Shown: positions 30,306 to 37,914, counted from the first letter of the stretch. The stretch: DNA of 40,557 nucleotides from Halomicroarcula saliterrae (GCF_031624395.1 NZ_JAMQON010000010.1:1-40557), one strand, 5' to 3'. A program made the numbers and translations. The notes: generated from the letters alone by a model not told the origin.

Positions 30306-31307
30306 ATGAGCAATCCGACTATCGAATCTGCAGACGACCGTGTGCCACCGCTCTCGTTACCAGCTGGATCTCTCTCCCGTAGCGACCGGCGGTATGGGTA
30401 CGAGGTAGGCGTCGATCCGCCAGATATCGAACCCATAGAGCATCAAATCCGTCTCGATTTCATTAACGGCGAGCGGATTCGGTCCGACCACCTACTGAGC
30501 GATTACAACCATTGGACCTACGATGCTGATGATCCGTCTACCGACCCTTGGCTCCGAGGGCCGGCGAAACCGAATGGGCTGCAATTAGCTGAGGAGTCCT
30601 GTCTTTACCGGGTGAAAGAAGAAGAACGCTTCTTCGAATGCCCAGAGGACAGCGCTGTGATAGCGGATGCCCCAGTCTACCTTGCAGCACAATTAGAGGA
30701 GGTCAGAGAGCACGACGACACCGAAAGCGCACTCGAAAAAGCGAGAGAACGACGCGTAAACTGGTACCGAGAATCGATTCCCGGTAAGAATCTGTACCAG
30801 ATACTCAAGAAGTCGTCATATGGGACGCTCATCAGTGGCGGCAAAGGGCCATCACTGGCCACTGCTGCATTGACCGAGGACAATGTGTTTGAGGGAACAG
30901 TCGTTGTCAGTGAGGATACGGACCCGAAAAAATACGCCAGACAGCAGAACCTCCCGGAAGAGTTCGTCTATCGTGAGTCAGAATTCACCCATGCGGATTC
31001 GGATCCTGCTCCCTCTATCGTGGACTTTGGAATCGAATTGCCTGCACCACTCTTGATTGGTTGCTTCGTTAACGGCAGTCGGTATCCCTTCATTCCCTGG
31101 GGAGATGGATTGACCTGCTCCTGCCCGTACAAGCATGACCAGGCGTGGCGGGTCATGTGCAAACACGAATTGCTCGCGAGCAATATCTGTGGGTTCGAAT
31201 CGTCATCGATCTTCATCCCGAGTGTCAGGGGTATCGATATTCCACATCGGGAACGGCGATTCGTCAGTCCCGAAATAGTCGCGACGCACCGACCGACGAC
31301 CAACTGA
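30306..31307 (+). CDS. SWIM zinc-finger protein
   Basis: The 333-aa protein ends in a SWIM domain: TCSCPYKHDQAWRVMCKHELLA, a CxC-x11-CxH arrangement (C271, C273, C285, H287) that binds zinc and mediates DNA or protein contact, as in SWI2/SNF2, MuDR and Shu2-type recombination proteins. The first ~240 residues are acidic with a LYQILKKSSYGTLISGGKGP block and no recognised fold. It follows the vWA gene after a backbone element and is followed by the methylase-like gene after 22 bases, probably one operon. A GTG at 30267 inside the element is in frame but unlikely. Function is inferred only from the SWIM motif. Confidence 0.75.
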   Translation: MSNPTIESADDRVPPLSLPAGSLSRSDRRYGYEVGVDPPDIEPIEHQIRLDFINGERIRSDHLLSDYNHWTYDADDPSTDPWLRGPAKPNGLQLAEESCLYRVKEEERFFECPEDSAVIADAPVYLAAQLEEVREHDDTESALEKARERRVNWYRESIPGKNLYQILKKSSYGTLISGGKGPSLATAALTEDNVFEGTVVVSEDTDPKKYARQQNLPEEFVYRESEFTHADSDPAPSIVDFGIELPAPLLIGCFVNGSRYPFIPWGDGLTCSCPYKHDQAWRVMCKHELLASNICGFESSSIFIPSVRGIDIPHRERRFVSPEIVATHRPTTN

Positions 31308-31329
31308 GCCGACTTTCGTTTGTACACAC

Positions 31330-32124
31330 ATGACTACATTACTGGACGACGATATCCGAAAGAGGGTCACTGATCCTCTTGACTCGATTCATCAAGAAAC
31401 CGGAGACACCCCGTTTCGAGTGTTTTCCGACTGGGTCAACCTAACACTCGCGGGCTTCAGCGGTGATGAAGAAAGCTATCAGAAGACACTCAGCCGATAC
31501 AGGATCGACGGATTCGATGAGGATGCTGTAGACCGACTAGTCAATCTTCATGCTGAGGCTCTCGGGGGGTTAGTCCTCGGGTTGGAAGAGTCAAAGGAGG
31601 ATATTCTGGGAGGGGTGTACGAACACTACGGCCTTACTAGCGACCGCTTTGGTCAGTACTTCACACCAGGACCGGTAAGCCGAGCGATGGCAGCGATGAC
31701 TATTCCAGACGACGGGGATCTACGAGAGGCAACACTTGACGATCCTCTGGTCATCGGTGACATATCCGGGTGTGGGAGCGGACGACTCATTGTGGACAGT
31801 GCTCGACAGTTACGGACAGTTGCTCCCGAGGTCGCGGCAGTCTTCATTGGATACGAAAAGGATTCGCTGTGTGCGAAGATGGCAGTAATCAATTTCGTAC
31901 TCAACGACATCATCGGATACGTTCTCCTCGGTGACGCTCTGAAACTCAAGCCTCAGAAAGTGTGGTCAGCTGGAACAGGACGGATGCTCAAAGGGGAACG
32001 ACCAGTATCCGTATTGACTGCTGAAGAGACGGATTGGGTCGTGTCACGATTCTTCGGAGAGGAAGACAGAAACGCTGCTGAAGAAACCTCACAGGGATCT
32101 CTTGTCGACTTTGAACTAGGATAG
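31330..32124 (+). CDS. N6-adenine methylase-like protein lacking NPPY
   Basis: This 264-aa protein has the start of a type I/II adenine methylase: an N-terminal helical part, GQYFTPGPVSRAMA (residues 108 on, the usual 'GQFFTP' box) and the AdoMet-binding motif I, GDISGCGSGRL (about 143-153). Strands follow (AVFIGYEKDSLCAKMAVINFVLNDI, YVLLGDAL). The catalytic motif (N/D)PP(Y/F) is absent: after GDAL comes KLKPQKVWSAGTGR, so it cannot be a standard methyltransferase. Related HsdM-like proteins without NPPF also occur on conjugative elements and are commonly annotated 'N-6 DNA methylase'. It could be an AdoMet-binding regulator. Probably cotranscribed with the SWIM gene. Confidence 0.75.
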   Translation: MTTLLDDDIRKRVTDPLDSIHQETGDTPFRVFSDWVNLTLAGFSGDEESYQKTLSRYRIDGFDEDAVDRLVNLHAEALGGLVLGLEESKEDILGGVYEHYGLTSDRFGQYFTPGPVSRAMAAMTIPDDGDLREATLDDPLVIGDISGCGSGRLIVDSARQLRTVAPEVAAVFIGYEKDSLCAKMAVINFVLNDIIGYVLLGDALKLKPQKVWSAGTGRMLKGERPVSVLTAEETDWVVSRFFGEEDRNAAEETSQGSLVDFELG

Positions 32125-32188
32125 CCGATGCGGAGAGACTAAAACTACCGAGAGACCGGGTTGTAACGGTTGTAAACGCCTCTATTTT

Positions 32189-32482
32189 ATGCAGAATCTC
32201 GGCGTATTGCAATCCGTGAATGTCGCCCAAAGATATCCCACTCTCAGTCCTAAATCCGATGTCGAAGCCGATTCTTACAGGATGCTAACGATAATGGATG
32301 GTCCGGGTGTCAAAGGGTTAGAGCGGTATTGGCTCGGTTATTACCGAGAGGATCTACACGATGATGATGGATCGTTTCTGGCACGACCAGTGGGACATCA
32401 AGAGCTACCCCACCCGATGACACGACCTGAAATTGAAGACTGGGCACTTGACCGGTTGAGTATTCCTGACGACGCGTTCTAG
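32189..32482 (+). CDS. Small hypothetical protein
   Basis: The 97-aa frame has an acidic, haloarchaeal-looking C-terminal half (VKGLERYWLGYYREDLHDDDGSFLARP, RPEIEDWALDRLSIPDDAF). The first ~30 residues look less like coding sequence, so an internal ATG at 32282 or 32294 may be the true start. It lies in line after the methylase-like gene. No family was recognised. Confidence 0.45.
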   Translation: MQNLGVLQSVNVAQRYPTLSPKSDVEADSYRMLTIMDGPGVKGLERYWLGYYREDLHDDDGSFLARPVGHQELPHPMTRPEIEDWALDRLSIPDDAF

Positions 32483-32631
32483 AAATTGGGAGCATCAGAT
32501 AGAGTCTGAGTCGGTGGGTGGTCCCACCCTCCGCGAACTACTCTGGTTTATTTTCCGCGGGCGGACTGGCGGGAACGTGACGGCTATCTAGTGACGCCGT
32601 TAACGGAGTCTTTTCCGCCGACGAGGATATC

Positions 32632-33045
32632 ATGTCTACAGAGAATCCTAAGAAAAGCAGCTGCACAGAGAGATCGTTCGCGGTCCATCATCAGAGCATA
32701 TTCGTAGAAGATACGGTCAGCTCTGACGGTAGCGGCGAGACTGAACTGCTCGAAATCGATGACACGCCCTTCGAAACCACACTGTCTGACCACGGGCTGG
32801 ATATCGACACACAGGCCAGAACCCCACGAATCGACAGTGGAGGGAGCCAAGAGTTCGTCGATGACAGACCATTGTCTGCTATCCGAGCGAGCAACGGAGG
32901 GAACGGCACGGAGGGGAGACAAGAAGCACTCTTCGTCAACACCGAGGTTGACCAGCGGACGTTGGGTGGCGGCCAAGCCAACGCCAGGTGCCTGTTCGAA
33001 ACTGAACCTCGACAGAAATCCAGACTCAATGCCGATGAGGAATAG
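32632..33045 (+). CDS. Acidic hypothetical protein
   Basis: The 137-aa product is rich in Asp, Glu, Ser and Thr, apparently disordered, with an ordered end (EALFVNTEVDQRTLGGGQANARCLFET). The gene follows a weak version of the backbone element at about 32550-32575 (TTTATTTTCCGC..GGCGGG). I recognise no family. A long frame on the opposite strand overlaps it, but the acidic composition favours this strand. Confidence 0.45.
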   Translation: MSTENPKKSSCTERSFAVHHQSIFVEDTVSSDGSGETELLEIDDTPFETTLSDHGLDIDTQARTPRIDSGGSQEFVDDRPLSAIRASNGGNGTEGRQEALFVNTEVDQRTLGGGQANARCLFETEPRQKSRLNADEE

Positions 33046-33062
33046 CTTGTATCTCCTGCAGG

Positions 33063-33087
33063 TTTGTCTCACCCGACGAGATGATGG
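33063..33087 (+). promoter_or_regulatory. Backbone element copy m, overlapping a start codon
   Basis: TTTGTCTCACCC, then GACGAGAT and GATGG. TTTG, the C-block and the 16-base spacing are kept, and the last block is GATGG. The ATG codons at 33081 and 33084 lie inside the element, closer than in any other copy. Confidence 0.5.
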
Positions 33088-33374
33088 CTTCGAGAAGTAC
33101 AGATAGGAAACCTGGCCGGGAACAGCAAGTCTACGATGTCGTAATCGAAATAACTCTGGAAAATACCGACCGAGGGGTAGCTGATGAGTTCTCGATGGCA
33201 CTGCAGATTAGGGAACTCGACCTCGCCTCAATCGAGGTGATTCTATCGGTGGTTGCGCCAAACCAATGCGCTGCCTACGCCAGAGGGAACGCGCTAGCCC
33301 GGGCCGTACTGGATGCTGCCGGTCTCGTCGATGCATATCGTATCGGAGACGTCTCTCTAATCGAGGTACGATGA
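33081..33374 (+). CDS. Hypothetical protein, first gene of a two-gene operon
   Basis: The 97-aa product has alternating strands and helices (VYDVVIEITLENTDRGVADEFSMALQIREL, SIEVILSVVAPNQCAAYARGNALARAVLDAAGLVDAYRIGDVSLIEV) and looks like a compact alpha/beta domain. Its stop overlaps the next gene's ATG. Two tandem ATGs (33081, 33084) are possible. The family is unknown. Confidence 0.5.
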   Translation: MMASRSTDRKPGREQQVYDVVIEITLENTDRGVADEFSMALQIRELDLASIEVILSVVAPNQCAAYARGNALARAVLDAAGLVDAYRIGDVSLIEVR

Positions 33375-33619
33375 TGCTCGTCTGTCCGGAGTGTCTGGAG
33401 GGTAAATTCTCGTGGGTTGTCGAACAGGTTCAGTTCGGTGCAGTGTACGAACTGGAGAACGGGGGATACACCGAAGAGACTTGGAAAAACGGGGATATTG
33501 TGGGTGACGACATCGCTGACAACGGGGTATTCTGCTGTAGGTGCATGGAAGCTCGAGCCCACGAAGATCTTGTCCCGGCAAAAGGGGCTACTGACGACGC
33601 TGCAGTCGGGGCAGAATAA
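33371..33619 (+). CDS. Small zinc-ribbon protein
   Basis: The 82-aa protein starts with MMLVCPECLEGKFSW and has the second knuckle at FCCRCMEA, giving CPEC...CCRC, a one-domain zinc ribbon with a beta insert (YELENGGYTEETWKNGDIVGDDIADNG). It is translationally coupled (ATGA overlap) to the upstream gene. It may contact nucleic acid or a partner protein. No family beyond zinc ribbon was recognised. The start is the ATG at 33371; a longer frame from 33266 overlaps the upstream gene without support. Confidence 0.55.
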   Translation: MMLVCPECLEGKFSWVVEQVQFGAVYELENGGYTEETWKNGDIVGDDIADNGVFCCRCMEARAHEDLVPAKGATDDAAVGAE

Positions 33620-33737
33620 GGCCGGTTTCTACCTGTGTAGATCCAGTAGTGTTAAAAAACGGTTTTCAGAGCTTTCTATCAAGCCGTAGGATGTGTGAAA
33701 CGGACTCAACCGAGATAGATGCAGGAAATAGATACTA

Positions 33738-34199
33738 ATGAATGAATCCTTCCCAAAGACAGAGAGTGGTGAACCGGATTACGAACAGGCGATTGCGGAA
33801 TTGACGTTCGACGAAGCCACCCCGGCTTCGCCAGTGTATATCTCCGATGGTACGGAAACGCTGGGAGTTACCGGTGTGGATGAGAAGAGCGGCTCAGTCC
33901 GGTTGGAACATCACAGAGGCGGAACTGCGACAGCCGACATAGAACAGCTCTGGAACGACTGGGTAGACGGGGGACTCATTTACAAGCAAAAGCGATTCCT
34001 GAACACCGAAGAGAGCGTGTATAATACAGAGACACATGCGCCAGTCGCTCGAACGGTTATTGCTGACGCACTGAGTATTGCCCGAGATGAGCTGGGGGAT
34101 CTCGAATCACGTGCACCTGAGGGTGGTCCCTGGACAGAAGATGTTCGTAATACCATTACCCAGTTGCAGATGGCATTAGAGACGGGTGCAGAGCGGTAG
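33738..34199 (+). CDS. Hypothetical protein
   Basis: The 153-aa acidic protein has a beta-rich N-terminal half (SPVYISDGTETLGVTGVDEKSGSVRLEHHRGGTATADIEQLWNDWVDGGLIY) and a helical C-terminal half (VARTVIADALSIARDELGDLESR, VRNTITQLQMALETG). The coding quality is good and the start has no rival. No family was recognised. It lies 120 bases after the zinc-ribbon gene and before the DpdA-like gene. Confidence 0.5.
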   Translation: MNESFPKTESGEPDYEQAIAELTFDEATPASPVYISDGTETLGVTGVDEKSGSVRLEHHRGGTATADIEQLWNDWVDGGLIYKQKRFLNTEESVYNTETHAPVARTVIADALSIARDELGDLESRAPEGGPWTEDVRNTITQLQMALETGAER

Positions 34200-34315
34200 C
34201 AATTGGATTTTGGCGGATTAAGACGTACCAGAGTACACGATTTCGGCAATCTCAGCATAACGGAGCGATCCAGCACTACGCTGTGGAGAACTTCGGAACG
34301 TGAGATACAACTGAA

Positions 34316-34340
34316 TTTGTCAGCGACGAGCCTGTGGGCC
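34316..34340 (+). promoter_or_regulatory. Possible weak backbone element, before the DUF6610 gene
   Basis: CTGAATTTGTCAGCGAC, then GAGCCTGT and GGGCC. TTTGT and the spacing fit, but the C-block and the final GAGGG do not. It lies 26 bases before the ATG. Confidence 0.3.
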
Positions 34341-34366
34341 GCCAAATACCCGGTTACACCTTCATC

Positions 34367-35452
34367 ATGGGAAACTCCATTACTTCTAAGAATGTCGCGT
34401 CAGGGTCGACTGTTCAACCTGAAAGACGCTCAGAGGTACTCAATGACCACACCGATGTCGCCGAGAAAGTCGCACGAGCCCGACAAGCAAACTATGTTGC
34501 ATTTCTGTCTCGGCACCCATTCGCGACAGACGCATATGAGGCAGGCTTCGTGACCGGGATTCGTGAAGACTGTAGCCTGCAGACAAATGCTCTACGTAAC
34601 GTCGACGTCCCAATACTGATGTTGGATAATGACTTCAAGAATCCAGACCTGCAGAGATATCTGTCGCGATTTCGGGAGATCGAGCCCGAAATTGGTGTCG
34701 TCGGAGACGCACGTTCAGCCGATGAGGCACATATCTTAGTTGAGGAGGCCCGTAAGCTGAAAACAGAGTACCCAGACTCAACGCTCATCATAGTCCCAAA
34801 ATGCCACGAGGCAATCGAGATCATCGGTTCAGCCGATGTACCGGGCACAGAGATTGTATTAGGCTACTCAATGGGATACTCAGATATCCTGGCCTCAGAC
34901 TTCTCGGACTACTCGGACTGGCGTGGACGGCGTGTACACCTGCTAGGAGCAAGCCCCACCAAACAGTGGGAGGTGATTCAACAGTTGACCTCACCAACAT
35001 TGTTCGGCGATCCACCTGCAGATATCGTCGGGCTGGATTGGAACGGTGCGCACAAAGTCGCCTACATCGGTGAATATTGGAGTCGGGAAGGCTGGCAACG
35101 AAGCGACCATCTCTCCATCAGGGAAACAGTGAAGAAGAGCCTTCGTGAGATGCGCTTGTTCTGGAAAGAACGCGGTGTCTGGCCTCGTGAGGGGACGACC
35201 CCGGTTGACCGTTTAGGTGAGGCTGTCCAGGTGCCAGACGATGAGGTGTTTGCAAACGGAATGCACATCTCTGAAGCGGGTGACTACGAGGGTCCGGATG
35301 ATTGGGAGGATCGACTTGACCCCGAAGACGATGAGACGATACCACTCGAACATGCAATCGTTCACCAGTATACCGACGGCAGTATCCGGGCATTTCGCTC
35401 AGAAACCGAGCGGGTATACACCGAATACCACGAGGGCTTGATTACGCCGTAG
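34367..35452 (+). CDS. DUF6610 / TGT-DpdA-like transglycosylase-fold protein
   Basis: The 361-aa protein reads like a divergent member of the tRNA-guanine transglycosylase superfamily: VPILMLDNDF (81-90, the first-Asp region), EIGVVGDA (108-115), LIIVPKC (140-146), EIVLGYSMGY (162-171), RRVHLLGASPTKQ (188-200) and DIVGLDWNGAHKVAYIGEYW (219-238) with the candidate nucleophile D224. This order, and the 'HLLG(G)SP' box, is that of DpdA, which swaps guanine in DNA for preQ0, a host metabolite in haloarchaea that make archaeosine. It also fits the haloarchaeal DUF6610 family. No tRNA-binding zinc site is evident. The start is the ATG at 34367; the GTG at 34334 adds little. A DNA-modification role is inferred. 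Confidence 0.7.
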   Translation: MGNSITSKNVASGSTVQPERRSEVLNDHTDVAEKVARARQANYVAFLSRHPFATDAYEAGFVTGIREDCSLQTNALRNVDVPILMLDNDFKNPDLQRYLSRFREIEPEIGVVGDARSADEAHILVEEARKLKTEYPDSTLIIVPKCHEAIEIIGSADVPGTEIVLGYSMGYSDILASDFSDYSDWRGRRVHLLGASPTKQWEVIQQLTSPTLFGDPPADIVGLDWNGAHKVAYIGEYWSREGWQRSDHLSIRETVKKSLREMRLFWKERGVWPREGTTPVDRLGEAVQVPDDEVFANGMHISEAGDYEGPDDWEDRLDPEDDETIPLEHAIVHQYTDGSIRAFRSETERVYTEYHEGLITP

Positions 35453-35563
35453 ACAGTCCGTAGATAGCAAAACCCACAATCACCACAGACTGTGGGCGAG
35501 CCTGTCAGCCATCAACTCTGCAAGGGGATTGATAGCGTAAAAGAAGAACTCCACTGTGCCGAA

Positions 35564-35589
35564 TTTGTCTCCCCTAATAGAGGTGAGGG
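35564..35589 (+). promoter_or_regulatory. Backbone element copy h, before a small gene
   Basis: TTTGTCTCCCC, then TAATAGAGGT and GAGGG, with spacing one base longer than usual. The last G is only ten bases before the ATG, so here the GAGGG could act as a ribosome-binding site. Confidence 0.65.
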
Positions 35590-35599
35590 CTTGAATTCA

Positions 35600-35956
35600 A
35601 TGGACTCTATCACAGCGTCACAAACCGCTTCTCGACCACCCGGTTTCTCAGAGGAAAGCATCGCGCACATCCGCCGTGTAAAGCACCTTCGCGCTATCGT
35701 CAGAGAAGATCTCGGTCCGGATGTTGAGTGTGGCGGTCTGGAACAAAAAGTAGCCAGTTCACTGTATCACCACCATCCGTCGATTCGGCTCGAAGATGCA
35801 CTGGAACTGAAGTGCCATCTGAAAGAGCCGTCTACGGAGGGTTCGACAGACTCTGCTATCAAGGGCATCGTCGACGAAGCTTGTACACTACTGGAGAGCT
35901 GGGGTCGTCTCGGTCAGACCCAGTCTGAGGACCCGAATGCAGCCTTTGACTACTAG
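35600..35956 (+). CDS. Hypothetical protein under the backbone element
   Basis: The 119-aa product is largely helical with several His and Glu (FSEESIAHIRRVKHLRAIVREDLGPDVECGGLEQKVASSLYHHHPSIRLEDALELKCHLKE). It resembles no family I know. The frame is open back to 35492, but the element upstream and its spacing support the ATG at 35600. The TnpB-type insertion begins directly after the stop codon and may have removed the natural 3' end or a downstream partner. Confidence 0.55.
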   Translation: MDSITASQTASRPPGFSEESIAHIRRVKHLRAIVREDLGPDVECGGLEQKVASSLYHHHPSIRLEDALELKCHLKEPSTEGSTDSAIKGIVDEACTLLESWGRLGQTQSEDPNAAFDY

Positions 35957-36150
35957 TGACATCCTCCCCGTCGTAAACGACGGGGCTTCCCACACGGTGG
36001 GAATGCCAGTCAGTCGTCGCTGGCAGTGGGTTTCGACTCTTGAAACGTTGTGAGTGTCATCTGCGAGGGTGTCTCGCTCTGCTCACACTGAGTCGTGGCG
36101 GTGTCACAACCGCTCCCGTCCTGTGGCGAGTCATCGCCTGCTTGTTTCCA
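35957..36150 (-). ncRNA. Putative omega RNA at the 3' end of tnpB
   Basis: TnpB nucleases use an RNA formed from the 3' part of tnpB plus the element's right end, with the guide taken from DNA just past that end. The right-end hairpin and the overlap with tnpB are in place here; the guide would read into the 3' end of the 35600 gene (minus strand). Coordinates are inferred from family knowledge, not from a transcript. Confidence 0.4.
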
Positions 36151-37284
36151 CGGCAGACTCTCTCCCCACGGGTCTACGCGACGTGCGATGTTCGCACTCG
36201 CGTTAATATCTGCTTGGAACGTCGATACGTGGCACTCTGAGTTCTTGCACTTGAACTCGGCTTGCCGAGGGCGATACCCGATGTGCTTGCACGAGTGGCA
36301 CGTCTTCGAGGTGTACTGCGGGTGAACGTACCTGACTGGAATCCCGGCGTCCTTCGCCTTGTCCTCGATACGTCCCTGCAAGCGAGCGAAGGCCCACGAG
36401 TGCAAGCGTCGATTCATGTACTTCCCGTAGTCCAGTGATTCGCGGATGTACGCCAAGTCCTCCATCACGATAACTGGATTCACGAACTGACGAGCATACT
36501 CCACGGACTCACGAGAAGCCTTCTCGATGATGTCAGTGAGACGGTTCTGGTAGTACGAGAAACGTTCCTCGATACGCCACTCAGATGCGTCACGCTCTTG
36601 GAGTCGCTTGAGAGTAGTGAACATCTCTTTGCGGATTCGCTTGGCTTCCCTCCCGTTGATGAGGAGTGGTTTCGTGGGAGTGTCGTGTTGGAGGGCACAG
36701 CCCGTGACCAACATCGACTCGCCAATATCGAACCCAACCCGAGTCGGATTCTCGGGCAACTCAGAAGTGTCCTCGATTTCGTATTCAACAGTAACGTGGA
36801 GTGTCCACGTCTTCTGGTGTTTCTGCAAGCGAAGTTCGCCCACTTTGGTACTCGATTCCTCATCGAGCATCTCATCCCACAACTCCCCTTGTTCGGGATT
36901 CAAACGGAGTGGTATCCAGAAGTTGGTTCCCCGACCGGGTTGCGGAACGTTCCAACAGATTTCGTACTCACGCGATGTGTCGCGGTCGAACTTCCCGGCT
37001 CGATTCACGAATCGGAGCGGGTGTTCGTCGTCCAACTCGTTGGCGTTGTACGTGTTGTGGAGTTTCGGGACGTAGGATTTGAGGGCGTCTTTCGCTTGGT
37101 ACGGTAAGTTGTACGGTGTCACCACTTTGTTCGTGGCGCTCATCGTCTCACAGTCTTGCTCGAAGGCATCGTGGAGTGCGTCTCGGTATTCGGACAGCGT
37201 TTGCTGGAGGCGTTGCTCTTTGCACCACGTTGGGGGTGCGAGCGTGGCTTCCAGCGTTTTATTCGCCGTCTGAGTCGTTGACAT
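36010..37284 (-). CDS. tnpB: TnpB, RNA-guided nuclease of the IS605 group
   Basis: This 424-aa protein has the RuvC-like triad D186 (VGFDIGES), E275 (VIVMEDLAYIRE) and D359 (FQADINASANIA), with a zinc finger C329/C332/C346/C351 inserted before the last Asp. The N-terminal wedge/REC part is also present, so it should be full length and active. Family members cut DNA guided by an RNA made from the element's end. It starts inside the 3' end of the upstream 53-aa gene. The C-terminal tail after residue 370 overlaps the putative omega RNA. Confidence 0.9.
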   Translation of the reverse strand: MSTTQTANKTLEATLAPPTWCKEQRLQQTLSEYRDALHDAFEQDCETMSATNKVVTPYNLPYQAKDALKSYVPKLHNTYNANELDDEHPLRFVNRAGKFDRDTSREYEICWNVPQPGRGTNFWIPLRLNPEQGELWDEMLDEESSTKVGELRLQKHQKTWTLHVTVEYEIEDTSELPENPTRVGFDIGESMLVTGCALQHDTPTKPLLINGREAKRIRKEMFTTLKRLQERDASEWRIEERFSYYQNRLTDIIEKASRESVEYARQFVNPVIVMEDLAYIRESLDYGKYMNRRLHSWAFARLQGRIEDKAKDAGIPVRYVHPQYTSKTCHSCKHIGYRPRQAEFKCKNSECHVSTFQADINASANIARRVDPWGESLPWKQAGDDSPQDGSGCDTATTQCEQSETPSQMTLTTFQESKPTASDD

Positions 37285-37420
37285 CGTAGCCTTCGGATTC
37301 GAGTGCTTTGCGGAGGAGTTCGGGGTACGCTCGTGAGTGGCGTATCCCGTGGTCCCGGGCGTATTCCTTCAAGGCTTCGTGAAGTGGCCCGCCTCGCTCC
37401 ATATCGAAGTCGGCCCTCAT
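37259..37420 (-). CDS. Small protein overlapping the tnpB start (53 aa)
   Basis: The minus strand has an ATG at 37418-37420 and TAA at 37259-37261. The encoded residues include RADFDMERGGPLHEAL, KEYARDHGIRHSRAYPELLR and KALESEGYDVNDSDGE. The sequence is acidic and helical and was below the size cut-off of usual gene finding. It overlaps the tnpB ATG by 26 bases in another frame, so the two are likely translated from one message. Comparable small genes precede haloarchaeal tnpB in my memory, possibly as a regulator; this needs confirmation by comparison. Confidence 0.55.
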   Translation of the reverse strand: MRADFDMERGGPLHEALKEYARDHGIRHSRAYPELLRKALESEGYDVNDSDGE

Positions 37421-37506
37421 CCATCAAAACGTAAGAAGTAGCGTAAGTTAAAGATAACGGTCGGCATTCGGATTGAGCGTCAGAGCGTGGTTTGTTCAGG
37501 AATTGT

Positions 37507-37540
37507 CGATTCCCTCCCGGCCTGAAGGCCGGGATTCCCT
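37507..37540 (+). repeat. Hairpin CCCGGCC-TGAA-GGCCGGG
   Basis: A perfect seven-pair stem with a TGAA loop lies inside the flanking repeats GATTCCCTCC and GGGATTCCCTCC. It sits between tnpB and the 37553 gene and resembles the subterminal hairpins of IS200/IS605 ends. It may be the left end of the tnpB element. Confidence 0.5.
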
Positions 37541-37552
37541 CCTTGAAGGAAG

Positions 37553-37897
37553 ATGGCCACTGACCAGGCGGTGCTTGAAACGCTTCCTCCAGAGAAACTT
37601 CTCGCTGCTACAAGATTACGTGTCATCAGGGCAGCGATTCGAATGTTTACCGAGGTAGAGAGTCTCGACTACTATATTTCTCACGAGAGAAATAGTGGAG
37701 GACGGGAGGGGATACTCAGAATGCTTCGTGACCGGAAAAACGAACTCAGTGAGGCATCCGGCGGAAGCCCCCAAGATGGAAAATTGAAACAGTATCCAAC
37801 AAAGGCCGCCCACACGGAACCATTAGAGATGATCCACACGGAATACGAACCTCGTTTGATACGACGAGAGTTTGCACCGGACTGGAATGAGCTATAG
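37553..37897 (+). CDS. Hypothetical protein (possibly separated from its operon by the IS)
   Basis: The 114-aa product is helical and charged (LPPEKLLAATRLRVIRAAIRMFTEVESLDYYISHERNSGGREGILRMLRDRKNELSE..LIRREFAPDWNEL). I recognise no family. It starts right after the hairpin repeat at the edge of the TnpB-type insertion, so its promoter may have been replaced. Before the insertion it would have followed the 35600 gene. Confidence 0.5.
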   Translation: MATDQAVLETLPPEKLLAATRLRVIRAAIRMFTEVESLDYYISHERNSGGREGILRMLRDRKNELSEASGGSPQDGKLKQYPTKAAHTEPLEMIHTEYEPRLIRREFAPDWNEL

Positions 37898-37914
37898 ATA
37901 GTCGTGAGAAGAGT

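Larger units (their letters stand above)
35957..37530 (-). mobile_element. IS1341-type (IS200/IS605 group) insertion with TnpB
   Basis: The element carries tnpB but no tnpA, as IS1341-type elements do, and a 53-aa gene overlapping the tnpB start. One end has the CCCCGTCGT-AAA-ACGACGGGG hairpin at about 35967-35986 just beyond tnpB. The other end probably lies near the CCCGGCCTGAAGGCCGGG hairpin at about 37516-37535. Exact boundaries are uncertain; transposition would need TnpA from elsewhere. Confidence 0.7.

Noticed and set aside
32584-33201. A 205-aa minus-strand frame opposite the 32632 gene
   Set aside because: It is Arg/Leu-rich and unlike haloarchaeal proteins; the acidic + strand frame fits better, though neither has a family match.
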